NCBI GenBank assembly: GCA_032821775.1
Contig: JAVLRN010000002.1
Span: forward strand, 2,542,001-2,606,000
Reading direction: 5' to 3'
Source: Sanguinoderma infundibulare
Taxonomy: Eukaryota > Basidiomycota > Agaricomycetes > Polyporales > Polyporaceae
Length of the DNA stretch: 64,000 nucleotides
Part shown: piece after piece, positions 43,780 to 56,154 of the stretch
Numbering within the stretch: position 1 is the first letter of the stretch
Layout: each line of letters starts with the position of its first letter
Made by a program: the position numbers and the translations under genes
Notes under the pieces: generated by a model
What the model was told of the DNA's origin: nothing
Seen by the model: only the letters and a program-made list of their open reading frames with translations
The model's database searches: none

Positions 43780-46700
43780 ATGACGACCTTCTCAGACGGC
43801 GCCGACGTGGCCGCCATGGCCGACAACGATGCTACCGGAAACATGCGCATCCACCTCCAGAGCCTCCTCGACAACAAGGAAAAGCAGCTTCAGTCGGCAG
43901 CTACGCTCGGTCACCAGCTGCTGGCGCAGCGCATGGAACTCGAGGACCGGATCAAGCAGATGCAAGAGCTGGAGCTTGACGGCACAGGCAGCGACGATGG
44001 TCTAGACGTCAGCCTGCGCGACAGGTATACGGAGCTCGCGGATGCCATGAAGGGCTGGGACACGGAGAACGAACAATTGACGAGCGTGTTTGGTTCGAAA
44101 GTGAGTGGCAACCTTATCATGCACCTGTCCCCTATCTCCAACTCGCAACTTTCTCTGAACAGCCCACGAATGGTGTCCATGCTCCCCCCTCGCGTCACCC
44201 AGAGCCTTCGCGGAACGAACATGAGCGGTCAAAGGGTTCTGTTTCTGGTCCGTCTGCGGCGCAATCGTCTCGTCGTGCGAAGAACGCGGCTCATCGTGCG
44301 GATGACGTTGGTGAGTCTTCTTCCCTATTAATTACGCCCCTTCGACACTCCTCGAAGCTACGGTCACGGTCGAACTGGTCGTGTGTGATGGGGGGTAATC
44401 ACCACTCTATGTCCACACACGTTCATCCGACAGTGCAGTTGGTTCGAGTTCAGTGTCATACTTGGCGTGCACTCCCTCTAAATCCCAGGGCCCATATCCC
44501 TCGCGGTGCGCTGGTTTCGATTATTGACCTCGTCGTTGTGTATATCTCGAGCTAGAAGCAGCTCAGATATTGTCTTCGACGGGTTGTAGGCGTGTCTGCT
44601 CTGATCGGGTGTCTGCTTATTTGCTGGCATTGTGCTTGGGACGTAAAATTTCGCGATGCATAAGGCGAACAATTGCCGAAATGAAATCGCGCGCGCGTTA
44701 ACGCGACCATTTTGTTGCTCGTGCTCCCTCATATTTCATGCAAACTTCTGGTGACATGTGCTGACCTACATGATTTGAATGATTCGCAGAATTCGCTTTC
44801 GAGATCGGGAGTGGGCTACTTACGGAGGTCCGACGGCTGCAAAGCTTGCTTGGAGAGCGGGATAAGGCAATCCAAGATATGAAGGAAGAGAAGGACGATC
44901 TTGAGAAGACGCTCGAAAATCTTCGCCAAGCTCTCCGGGAGCAGGAGCAATCTGCGGACAAATTCAAAGAGGAGAACTGGAACCTCGAAGTCACCCTTCA
45001 GGAGCTTCGTGCCCAGGTCGCAGACTCGCAGGGAACCGCACAGCGTCTCGATGGCGAGAACAAGCGGCTCACTCGTCTCCTTACCGCGACGCGCGAGACA
45101 GCCGACCACCACAAGAACGAGGCAGACCGGCAACAGGTAGCATTCGAGGAACTCAAGGCTAAGCACGAGACCGATGTTGCGCAAGCTCGCAAGCACGCCG
45201 CAAGCCTCCAGCGCGACAAATCGGACCTGCAACAGGCTTTGGATTCGATGAAGGCTGAGGTAGCAAAGGCATCTCGTCGCCTTCCTCGCTTCGGTTCTCC
45301 CCTCACTCCCAACGGTGCTACAGCTTCCGAGGTTGTTACTCCGGCCGGTCACGATGAGGACGATGTCTTCAGCACAGCCGGCGGTGCGTCGACCCACACC
45401 CGCAAGAAATTGGACAACTCTGGGCTTTTCCCTCCCGATGGCTTTGACTTTGACGAGTCCCCTGATCCGTCCCCTTCAAAGCCCTTCTTGGCTCCCAACC
45501 ACCCCACGAATGAGATCGAGGCGCTCCAACAACGGCTTGCGCACGCCCAGCGACAGATCAACACTCTCAAGAGTACGCTGCAGCGGGAAAAGGAGCTTCG
45601 TATGGATTATCGTCGCAAGCTCGAAGCATCCCCTGGTTTCGCGATCGAGGAGGAAGACGATGGTCCGGTCGAGGAGGAGGAAGTGGACTCTGCTCCGAAG
45701 TCGAAGGCCCGCCTCACGCCCTACCGCTCTGGCCGTGGCCGCGGTAGGGGGAGGGGACGTGGTGGCCTCACTCTTACCCAACGTCTCGGCATGGCTGCCC
45801 ACAGTCCCGCTTCCGAATATAACGACGATCATGACTTCGACATGTCTCCCGCGCCCTCGGTGCCGCCTATCCCCGCTGAATTCAGGCAGGATGCAGGTTT
45901 AGATGACGATGAAGAGGAAGAGGAGTTGAATCTGGAAGCTTCGCCTTCCCCTGCAGTGAACTCCCACCGAACCAGCGTCGATGGCATGGATCCCGCCTTC
46001 GCTAACATTCTTCGTCGTTCCGCGTCTGCAAGCTCTCTTCACAATGGTAGCCCTCTGCGCCAGAGCGTCCTGGCTCGTACGGCCCGCGGCGGCACGTTCC
46101 CCCGTCGTTCACGCGGGGGCGCCGCATACCAGGAGGCACGTCCACCATCACTTGTTGGGTTGCCAGAGGCACTTGCGGCGGAGCTTGGTTTCGGCATGAT
46201 GGAGCCCGAGGCCAGTCCTTCGATCACAGATGATCTGCAACAAGAATTGTCTGTGGTCGAGACAGTCGAGTTCGGCGTACAGACAGACTTCGAGCAGATT
46301 CCGCTACCGCTTCCTCCTGTGATCCAGGTTGTTCCTCCCTCAACTTCGGAGATGGCTATTCAGGTCGATCCGGAGCCTGTCCCTGCAGTCTCCACCGCCG
46401 AGATCTCCCTGCAAACCGAGCCCGAGGTCGTTGCGGTTCACACCGATGCCGAAATCCAAGCAGAAGTTGTTCTGGAGCTCTCTGCGCCGACGCCTGCACC
46501 CGCGATTCAATCTGTGCTCTCTCCGGCTGCCGCGATTGCTGCTGCGTACACTGGCGTTCACGCCGCGGACTTGTCCCGTAGTTCGAGCGGTGATTCTGCC
46601 AACACCCGTCGTCCCTTGCTCACGCATGGCCAAGCACTAATGTTCGACGACGATGACGACGGTGCAACAGAGACAGGCTCTATCATGGGTGAAACGACGC

Positions 46701-49358
46701 AGACAGAGGACTTCACAGATGCCCGCAGCGCGCTTGTGACGCCGACAACGGAGTCCCTCAGCGACTACCACTCCATCAGGACCGTCTCCGAATCGGGATA
46801 CTCTGACTCGGGGAGCGACGACGAGAGTATCAAAGCTTCGGGGTTGCAAAGCCGGAACGGCAACGTTTCTGCGATGTCCTCCGCTGTCTCCATCCCTCAG
46901 GTCTCGTCTTCGACGTCGTCTCCAATCCAGTCTCCCGTCAAGCCTCAGCCGACCTACTCGACTGTCGAAATCGAGACGGATCCTATTCCGGAGATGCCAC
47001 GGGTTGAGACGGCGGAAGAGGGTATTCAAGTCGAACCTGAACCCGTACCCGAACCTAAGCCCAAACCTGTCGTCGTTACTGTCGGGGTTCAAGCGGAACC
47101 TGAGCCCGAACCCGCTTCGGAGCCTGAGCTTGTCGTTGCACCAGTTGTCCCGCCTCCAGCCCCAGAGCCGGAACCGAAGCCAGAAACGAAGGAGATCTCC
47201 ATTCAGACCGATGAATGGGTTCCTCCTGCCCCTGCCCCAGTCCTGGCACCGTCTGCCGCCCCATCAAGCACACCCACATCGACGCCTGCGATCGTCCCTG
47301 TCCCTATTCCCATGCCATCTACTTCATTCGTTAGCCCCGTTGCGGGCGCTGCTTCAACCATGGCCTCAGTGGCTGGTGCTGCAGCGGCACCAGTACCGAC
47401 TGTCTTCCGCGTGGGCCCCAGTTCCCAGCAGTTCCAATTCATTCCGCCTTCGTCGGCGGGACCGACCACTGCGGCAACTACTTCTCCTCCTGCCGCCACC
47501 ACTTCCTCACCGAATACGACCATTCGAGATGCCAATGCCACATTCATTGCTCGTCCTCGCACATCTCATTCAGACAGGCGACAGTCAATAGAGTCGACCC
47601 TGTCCTCCGTCTTGGACGACGTTGCTAGTCGGTCACGGACGCCCTCGATGCTCCCTAACATCGACAAGTCACGTCCTCCAATGATGATGTTACCCCCGCC
47701 GCCACGGCAGCCTCCTCCGCCGAACAGCATGTTACCCCCTCCTTTCATACCCGAGAAGAGGATGTCTCACGATATCGCACCTCCTCGTCCTTTATCACCG
47801 CCTCCTGCGGAGCTCATTCAGCGTGCCACAACACCAAGCCTCGGCATTCCTGGACGAGGGACGATCGGACGCGCTCACGGGTCGTCCATGCCGCCCTCGC
47901 AACAGGGCCTCCGTCAGTTGCCTTCCACCAGCAGCTTCCGCTCGGCCGCGAACGCAGCGGCCCGTGCGCCCATCTCAAGTCCCTCGGCCATTTCGTTCAA
48001 CCTGCTGGACCGGGAACGCAGAGAACTTTCCTCTGCGTCACTCAACTCCGGCGGCCAAAGCATTGGTTCTCAGCGTTCGTCAATCTCTTCCGACCAGCAG
48101 TACGAAGCCCACATGCGCCGCCACAGCAACGTGGAGGCGACTGTGCAGGAGCGCGCGGGACTCGACGCAAGCGGCGGCCCTGTGTCGACAGACCCGATGA
48201 TCATCCATGCCATCACTCAGACGATGATTGGCGAGTTCTTGTACAAGTACACGAGAAGGGCTATCGGGAAAGGACACGGAGAGCGTCGGCACAAGCGCTT
48301 CTTCTGGGTGCACCCGTATACTCGGACGTTGTACTGGAGCTCTGCCGATCCGGGCTCGTCGAATGTCACGGAGTCCAGCGCCAAGAGTGGTAAGTTATAT
48401 GTTGGTGATGATGTCTAGCGCATCATTGACGACTCTTGCTAGCGTATATCGAATCTGTCCGCGCTGTCATGGACCCGAACCCGATGCCTCCTGGCATCCA
48501 CCAGTACAGTGTGATCGTGTCGACGCCTCAACGGGAGATGAAGTTCACTGCACCTACCAAGGAAAGGCATGATATCTGGTACAATGTGAGCATTCCTCCC
48601 CATCCTTGTCGTTGACGCGTGGCCTGACTTAATTTCCCCTCCAGGCCCTGAAGTACCTTCTGACTAGACCAGGGAACGCCCACTTGGCCGCCGCCACTGG
48701 ACAAGATGGCAATGGTCCAATGAGCCCGATGTCTGCGAATGGAGAGCTGCCCGACGAATACCCAGCGAATGTGATGTCGAGTCCCAAGAGCCAGCGCAGT
48801 GCCCGTACTGGTCGGACTGGCCGTAGTGGGGACTCGTGGAACAATACCCCGCGTGGTAGAAGAAGTCGTTCTCAAATCTCTCTAGGAGGATCTTTGGGCA
48901 AGCGGTCGGGTACACCAGCCGCGGAATACCTTCGTTGGGCCGAGACGCCGAGCAGTCCGACCAACGACTACGAGCACATCCACGGGGGTCAGGACGAGGA
49001 GGACCTGGATTTCGAACTTCACGACGATACTTTGTCTGACGAAGGCTTCGAAGGACTGGAGAACGTCCGCGCTTGCTGTGACGGCCGTCATACCGTCGGT
49101 CGATCGGGGCGCATCGAGCACCACCATCATCACGACCACAACCATAACCATGCTCCTCCTAAAGTGGCGTCATCCAGAGCGCGCGAGCAGCTTCTCGACC
49201 CCAACGCCATGGATATACAGCGACCATCTTCTCCCGCGTGGTCATTCCGCTCGCGTGCTGGCAGCTCAACGTCGCATGACGGTGCAGGTTTCTTCTCTAG
49301 ATTTGGGACCCGGCGATCGACTAGGACCGTCGCGTCGGCCGCTGGACATGATTCGTAA
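43780..49358 (+). CDS. Num1/ApsA-like cortical anchor (coiled coils, C-terminal PH domain)
   Basis: Num1/ApsA/Mcp5 proteins sit at the plasma membrane, bind lipid through the PH domain and anchor dynein for nuclear movement, and in yeast also mitochondria. The start MTTFSDGADVAAMADNDATG at 43780 is one of two; MADNDATG at 43816 also fits. A short coil (LQSLLDNKEKQLQSAATLGH) and a Ser/Arg-rich exon (44151-44310) precede an unusually long intron of about 480 bp (44311-44790). The main exon (44791-48387) has coiled coils up to about 45290 and near 45510-45630, an RGRGRGRG stretch, then a long disordered region with repeated QTD/QVD/QTE motifs (46274-47212). The PH domain (MIIHAITQTMIGEFLYKYTR, RHKRFFWVHPYTRTLYWSS, YIESVRAVMDPNPMPP, YSVIVSTPQREMKFTAPTKE) spans about 48190-48660 over two introns. 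The tail is His-rich in one place (HHHHHDHNHNH) and ends SAAGHDS. PH type and layout give the family. Confidence 0.88.
44311..44790 (+). other. Unusually long intron of the Num1-like gene
   Basis: The flanking exons join as ADDV to EFAFEIGSGLLTEVRRL with GTGAGT at the 5' end and TTCGCAG at the 3' end. The length is about 480 bp, against 50-70 bp for most introns in the window. It contains an open frame of 84 residues on the minus strand (44478-44732) with no recognised motif. Confidence 0.65.
46274..47212 (+). repeat. Array of eight LC8-like (Q-T/V/A-D/E) motifs within the Num1-like protein
   Basis: Spaced short motifs read GVQTD (46274), AIQVD (46355), SLQTE (46406), EIQAE (46451), TTQTE (46694), GIQVE (47021), GVQAE (47084) and SIQTD (47198), most followed by acidic Pro/Glu runs. 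TQT and G-I-Q-V-D are the two known core forms bound by dynein light chain LC8. The whole stretch is disordered and Pro-rich, as LC8 hub regions are. Binding is inferred. Confidence 0.6.
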
Positions 49359-50479
49359 CTTGTTGGGTCACTGCATGATAACTTGATGTTGGTTTTCTCT
49401 CCTCGCTCTCCTCTCTTTCTTTTACCCGCATACGTACGACCGTAATCGTCATGCACATTGTTTCCCCGTCCGTCCCCCTGGCACCTAGCTGTACCCTTCC
49501 CTATACTACCTACCTTGACTCTTGCTTTGTTACTGTGTTCTGCTCAGCCCTTAACGCTCCCTGATAATCTGGTTTTTGTGTCTACTATGCTTCTGTTGTT
49601 ATACATTTTCCCACTCATTCGTTCTACCGCAGTATGTACTCCTTATTATGTGCGATTACGCAGCAAATCAAACGTTCCTTAAACCGCTCCGATGCAGTCG
49701 TCGGCATTCTTGCCGTATCAAGCGAGTGTAGAAATACGGATTAGTTGTACACATGAGTTAGAAACGCATCCACAGTGCAAGCACGACCAACGTTAGAAGA
49801 CATGTCGATGAGGCACATTCGAACGGAGCAAACCATCTAACCACGTACGCACTCCCGGTCCTTCTGAAGCTTCGAATACAAAGCACCTGGCGCGGTTCCA
49901 CGTGGCAGAGAACTCTCAAGTTCGAGATCGGTGACCATGCAAGCTTCGATCGAACGAGCAACAGCTTGGATGAATACAGTAGTTGCGTTACGTATGGTAG
50001 GTGCAAGTATAGATCGCGAGGGATGATCGACGTCCACGAAAATCGGCTGACGACCTACGATAGCAGCAGCAGCACTTCCGGGCCACTACGAATGCGGGGG
50101 AATCCAGCGAGCACACGGATGGATGAGCGACAACCCCAAGGTCAATGTCCGAGACCCGAGAGAGAGAGAGATGAGGGTGGGATGGAGAGATGCGAAACGA
50201 GTATGGATGGAGGGCCACGGCGAAACATGTTCGTGATGGGATGGGACGCGACAAGCCGACAGACGGGAGACACAGAGAGATACATACATACATTGGAGAG
50301 ATGGTCGGTACATATAATACAGCAGCGGCCGCATGGGGGCCGGCGTAACCCGTCGTCGTGTCATGAAGTGCCATGATGATCATGCCAAAGGTTCATGCAG
50401 TCGTCCTACCGGGGCAAGGCCTAAAACACAAGCGTGGTCGCAGAGGAGAAAGGAGGTGGGGAGGGAGGGGGGACGCGGG
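49359..50479. other. Convergent intergenic region
   Basis: 1.12 kb between the stops of the Num1-like and phosphodiesterase genes. It contains a short GA-repeat run at about 50160-50173 and CATACATACAT at about 50283-50293. No gene is supported. Confidence 0.6.
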
Positions 50480-52783
50480 TCATGAGGACGCGGAGACGAG
50501 CGTCGTTTTGAGGAGCACCGAGCGCGCGCTCGTCGCGCTGCCGTCTGGGGTCAGGGGACTGGGGGTCAGCGTCCCTGTGCTTGGCGAGCCCGCGCTCAAG
50601 CTCATCGGACTGTCCCCGTTCGCCGGTGGAGAGACTGGGCTCCGACCGAGTTGGGGCGGCGCATGGGACAGCGGGGATGGAACGGGAGTGATCGAGGTCG
50701 GAGAGGGATTCCACGACGAGCGATGGAAGCTCTTCTTTTTGCGCACACTCGCCTTGTACGCCGCACGAATCGCCGCGGTGGCCTCGTTTGTGATGCTGAA
50801 GACGCTTTCAGACGCAGAAGGCACCGTAGAGGCGACGCTTGGCGCTCGCGAATGCGGACCTGTCGAAGTCTGTAGCTCGAGCCGCGGAGGAAGCGCTGAC
50901 GTCGTTGGTGACGCTGGTACTGGCATCGGGTCAAGGGCGGGGGAGAAGGTCGGTGAGGGTAACGACGACTCGCAGCTCTCGTACTGGCTCAGAGTGGATC
51001 CCGAGGACGAACTAGGCCCGACACTCGAGAAGCGGTGATGAGGATGGTAAAACGGGGGGAATAAAGGGTCCTCCGGAAGACGGAAAGACGGCGGGAGAGC
51101 GGGAGGAAACGCGGTTAAGAAATCGTTTGGCGCCTGGGAAGGCCACGCTAAAGGCGTGCCTGCAATCGCCTCTGGATCCTCGACCGGCTCTGCTGCAAGC
51201 TCGGCCGCGCGAGCCTGCCAAAGGGCGAAATTCTCCCGAGTATGGTGCGCAAAGCGTTCCATTGCTGCGAATGCGGCGGCCGGGTTAAGTGGGAAGAGCG
51301 ACAGGGAGGAGAAAGGTCACTCACATGGGACGCCTTGGGCGACAAGTTCGAAAAGCGGCCGTGCGAAGGTGCTGTTGAACCACAGCTGGCCATTGGCCTC
51401 TCCCACACGACTATCGGATGGCTTCACAGACGGAGGTAGTTGGAGATGCTTCTCCAAAAGCAACTGACTGCTCCATTCCGACTCTAGCGCTGCCGCCCAA
51501 TGTTGGGAAACAAGATATGGCCGACTCTGGGACAGGTGAGAAGACGGATGATTGTGCGTTGAATAGCACTCACTGGATTACTGATGTCGGCGCACTTGAT
51601 CAAGGCTTGGCAGACTAGTACGCGCCTCTTGAGCTCCGGGAAATCGGCGCCGGCAAGAAGGTTAGCAAATTCAGCCATGAAGTCAAAGTGGACGCCCATG
51701 TCTGTGGCAAGGACGGCACCGAGGAGGAGTTTGCGGAACGAGGAGCCTGTGTGAGGACGATCGAGCAAGAAACCAAGATCATTATGGCGCATGATCTGCA
51801 TGATGAGGGAATAATGCATTTGCTCGAGGACGGACTTGTCGTCGTAGATGATGGATAACGGCGTCTTTGCATTGCGCTAGGGGTGAGAATGACGAGTGAG
51901 AGGGGTGGAGGGATGAAAAGGGCGGGGGGGACAAATACCATGAAGGCGTTAGTGAGGCCTGGATGGCCGACGTCGTGACCGACTGCTGCAACGTAGAGCG
52001 CGAAGAGATCCTCGTGGGTTAGACAGGAGACGAGGGGATCGCAGTTGACCTTATCTCGTTCCCATGTACGGCCGTCTTGGAGGAGGATGGTGACGGGAGG
52101 TACGAGACCGGAGGAATAGAGGAAGAAGTAGACTGCCTGAAATACATCAAGAGCATGTTGGAAGTTGTGGTATGAATTGCCCTGGCGATAGAGCTGGCGA
52201 AGGTGCTGCAAAAACGTCGCCACATAGTCTGAGGGGCATGTTGAGAACGTTGAATGGTGTAGGAAGTTATGAGGAAGATTGGGGCTAGATGGGACGGTGA
52301 GAGACTCACTGAGGGGAACAGGGACCTTGTGGTACAAGTGCTCTATTCGATAGAGGGCCTCGAAGAGGATGTAGGAACAAGCGATGACCTCCTCCTCTGG
52401 GAGTTTGTGGGGTTCGAAGTGCCATGAACTGAGGGAATGGATCAAGCGTTGTCGAGTGTCTGGGACCATGTGGACCCAGGACGGCCTTTGGGTTGCTGTG
52501 AGGGGAGAGGAAGAAAAGATGGGAGGGGGACGCACGCATGGTCACAATCCTGGCTGACGATGGTTTCTGTGTGATTGCGGACGTCGATGAGGGTCTCCGC
52601 GTATCTGAAGGAGGAAAGGGAGGTCGGAGGGGGATTTGTGCATGGAGAAGCAGTCACGCACCTTGTCTCACCGCAGTCGGTTTCCTCCCAGCCTCCCCAG
52701 CCATGGCCACGCCCCTCATCGGCAAGCGCGAGCGCGAGGCCGCCGACGTCGACGCTACGGCGCCGGCCCATGTTGTCCGTCAT
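50480..52783 (-). CDS. Class I 3',5'-cyclic nucleotide phosphodiesterase (Pde2-like)
   Basis: This enzyme hydrolyses cAMP to AMP and limits protein kinase A signalling. The start MTDNMGRRRSVDVGGLALAL at 52783 (MGRRR at 52771 also possible) leads over an intron to YAETLIDVRNHTETIVSQDC, then LIHSLSSWHFEPHKLPEEEV. The catalytic domain is complete: NSYHNFQHALDVFQAVYFFL (metal His), VAAVGHDVGHPGLTN (His-Asp pair), YSLIMQIMRHNDLGFLL, LATDMGVHFDFMAEFANLLA and VCQALIKCADISNPSRPY (metal Asp). ESEWSSQLLLEKHLQLPPSV and a C-terminal helix follow. A Ser/Pro-rich extension of about 240 residues (50480-51220) ends the protein and contains a basic patch, VRKKKSFHRSSW, that resembles a basophilic kinase site. 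Introns include those near 52620-52680, 52500-52540, 52230-52310, 51880-51935 and several smaller ones. Catalytic residues are all present. Confidence 0.93.
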
Positions 52784-55700
52784 GTGAGGGAGATGGAGGA
52801 TGGGAGAGAAGAGGGGCGAGAGGACGGAAACGAGGACGAGGGCTGGCGGGGGCAATTGTTGGTGGGAGAGCGCGAGAGAGCGCACTTGTCACTCCCTGCG
52901 ATCCGGCCCACGTGGCCTCCCCTCCGCCTCCCACCGTCGATCCCCACAGCCTCGCGACGCCGACGACCGACTCCGACTCGCCTCTCTCACTCCTTGTTTC
53001 ACGCTACGTGCCTCTCGGTGACCACAACCCGTGCAGAAATCCAGTCCTAGGCCAATCCTAGGCCCAAACGAGCTTGGTGCTTGTCCGCCCTCGGAACGGC
53101 TTCCGAAACCTTTGCATTTTGCTCGCCATCGTCTTGGGAAATCGCGAGCAGCACGTCCACCGCATGTCATCCCGCGAAGTGCACTAATCAATATCGACGC
53201 CCCTCTCAATCAACATACATAGCTGGCACGCATGCACCCTTCGAATGGCAATATCTAATGCTACCAGCCCAGCCCAAGCCCCTGCCCGAGATGCAGATCC
53301 TTGAACCTTCCTCATGTCGGCCTTACAGTACGTCCTATTTCGTTCTCACCGCACGGCGGCGCAAACAGATGGAACACATGGAAACTAGCATCGGCCGCGG
53401 CTGCCACCCGTCCGTCTTCCGTTTGTCCGTCAGCCGCCCCCTCGCCTCCCTCGCCAATCCGCCCCGCCTATCTCTCATCAACGCTATCTGACAGCCGTGC
53501 CAAATGTTTGCCACTGTGAGGTAAGCACGAGGCCGCTCGCATACACTCGTCGCATGTCTTTCCAAGAATGTCCTTTTGTTATCTCGATCCTTGTTCGGCA
53601 AACCACCCTTCCCGAACCACCCTTCCCTCCTCCTCCCCCGAAACGCGTGCGCTTCCTCCAATGCCTATCCTCCACATCAATGTCTCTCCCTCGCCCATTT
53701 GCCGTCCTCACCAGTCCTCGTACATGACGGACATGCAACATGCTTCAACCTGCACCATCCCAGCCTCACTCCATCTCAACCCTCTTCTCTTCCCTTCCCC
53801 CCTTCTCCGAACCCAGCCTACCTCTCCCAACGGCTACTCCTTTGCGATTCGGAGCCGACCCATCACCCTCCTGAACACGTTATCGACCACAATGAACTGT
53901 AACCTATTTTGACAGTCCTCTCAATTGCACCACCACTCCCGTCTACCGACGCCACAATGGTACTGCCCGCCCTTCGAATATCCGAACGCCAAAAAGACCC
54001 ATTTCATTCTCCTTGATTGATAACAGGTCCGTGTTCCTTCTAAGAAGCACTAACCCGCCGCTTTGGGCTCCGATATTTATTGACCATGTACCTCTGCCTG
54101 ATCCCATCGTAATTATAACACCTGCCACCCTCGCCAATCAGTGCAGGTTCTATTCACAGCAAAGGGGCTCGCCTTAAGTACCCTTTCCAACGTCTTCCCA
54201 TCGGCCTTCGACCGCCGCGCGACGTACGGCCTACGGCCTCGCGAGAATAAGCATTCTTCCAGGTCCTGCGGCACGGTCACGTGCACCTCGGACATGGAAG
54301 GCGAGAAGGAACAAGCGGCCATCCATTCATCCTCCAACGGCCAACACCTTCTCACCTGTGCCCAACCAGTGTATTCACGCCTCGTCAATCCCATGACACA
54401 ACCCCCAATGCAACCTACGGTCGCGATCGCAGGCAGGTGCGCGAGCTCTAGTCCGCAAGTCCTGCCAAATGTCATGCTCGCACAAGTGCGTTTAATCTAC
54501 CCTGCTCGCCGCGCTACTGAACACTACCGCAGCAGCCCCTCTCGCACCCTGACCGTGTCCTGGCCGCGTCCAGGCAAAGTCCGTCCAGGCAGCCTGCTAC
54601 CCGCCTGCGATCCAGTCCAGGGACTTGGGACAAGCATGCACATAACCTTCCGGCGCGTCCATTCGCACCCGACGCACCCTGCGCCCGGTGGCGATCCATT
54701 CGACAGTCATTTTACCAACACCGTCATCCATAACCGCCACCGCCTCAACTCACCTCCCGCGGCCAAATCCGTCCCATACCACCCTCCCTCCTTACGACCG
54801 AATCCCTCCTCCCGCGGCACGCCGGAACAACGCGAGACACAAGCCCAAGCCCAAGCAAAGTCCACGCCAGCTGCGGGCCCGTACCGTACCCGGTATCCGG
54901 CCGTGCACGCGACGACAACCGAACAAGCACTGCGCCCTTCTCCTCCTTCCACCTTCCTTCTTCTCCCGTGCACTTGCACTTATCTATTAGCCTCTTTCCG
55001 GCAGGCCGATCTTCCGGCAGAACCCCGTCTCACATCCTCTCACCGTTCCCGCGCGCAACCAGAGCGCAGCAGCCTGCGTCCGCCCCTATATGTACATGTT
55101 TAAGTTTAACTTCCAGATCCAAGTTCGCCAGATGCACAGACCCCGTCTGGACCTCTCTCGCCGCCATCCTCCGAGTCGGGAGGCCGAGCACGACCGTCCC
55201 CATGGAAGGATCCGAGACTCAGCAAGAAAAACCTTGCCCCGGCGCGCACATCGTCGTTTCAAATGACGATGCCGGTCGGCCAGCGCGCGCGATGGGGGGC
55301 GATAAACCGCGTCGAGACAATCCGGTGTTCCGGGCTCCAAGACGCTCTCCGACGTTGTCTGCGACCGGCCTGCACCTTGTACCTACCCCCTTCCGTGGGC
55401 GCACCGTGTCAGATGGCCGCGTCAAATCGAGCCATTTCATCAGAAGGCGGGGCATCGTATCGGGTTTGATATCTAACGTGGTCATGCGGAGCGATACAGA
55501 TACAGATGGACAACAATAACAGCCTACAGAAGAGAGCAGAAGACACCGGAAAGATGTGCTTCCGTTGGCGAAGCAACCAACGGCCAGAGCAAGATGATGA
55601 TGCGGCGATTGCGAGATGGTGAACGACCCTGACAGCCAGAGGTTGACGAGCGAAGCGACGAAAGCTCGAAGATCTAACAGCGGTGCGCATAATCGGAGGT

Positions 55701-56154
55701 GTGAAGCGTGCATGATGGGAGAGCGGGGTATGCGATGACTAATGGATATCTATGGCTAAACCGTGAAAGCAAGTCGGTACGTGCGGGAGAAAACGTGTGC
55801 AAAGACGGAGCATATCGTTGGTACAACAAGCATTGCGAAGTCCTCGTGAATGTATGGTAGGTCCGATGTCAAGAAAGTATACAAGCGATATAGATACAGA
55901 CCGTATTGGGTGCGCACTGCGCCATCGAGAATCCGAAATCCACGTGTGATCATAAGAGCTGGGAATGGACGTGCACAGTTTTCGCTGCCGGGAACGGCGC
56001 CGCCCCCGGTTTAGCGACGGGTGATGATTGTGAGCCGTGTGGGGCGTCGTGTGCATCCGCCGCTAAGCAACAAATCGGTGAAGGAAGGCACGCCGGCAGA
56101 GGAAAGCAAGCCGGAGAGATGGATGGACAGAAGGACGATGGATACCATCGATGA
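52784..56154. other. Long region without a supported gene
   Basis: 3.37 kb between the phosphodiesterase start and the stop of the next minus-strand gene. The first part includes the palindromic core CCCACGTGG near 52910 and is likely promoter. The open frame at 54141-55103 (+, 320 residues) is rich in Pro, Ser, Arg and Thr without motifs and is probably chance. On the minus strand 54113-54300 reads MSEVHVTVPQDLEECLFSRG and looks more protein-like but is short and isolated. Confidence 0.45.

Noticed and set aside
44420..44460. tRNA-like GGTTCGA box inside the long Num1-like intron
   Set aside because: No matching A box, acceptor stem or anticodon arm can be drawn around it.
49120..49155. His-rich run HHHHHDHNHNH as a cloning tag
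   Set aside because: It is built of mixed CAC/CAT codons with Asp and Asn inside a natural exon; natural His-rich stretches of this kind are common.
54141..55103. 320-residue plus-strand open frame
   Set aside because: No motif, promoter-like composition and no supporting splice pattern; long open frames arise by chance in GC-rich DNA.
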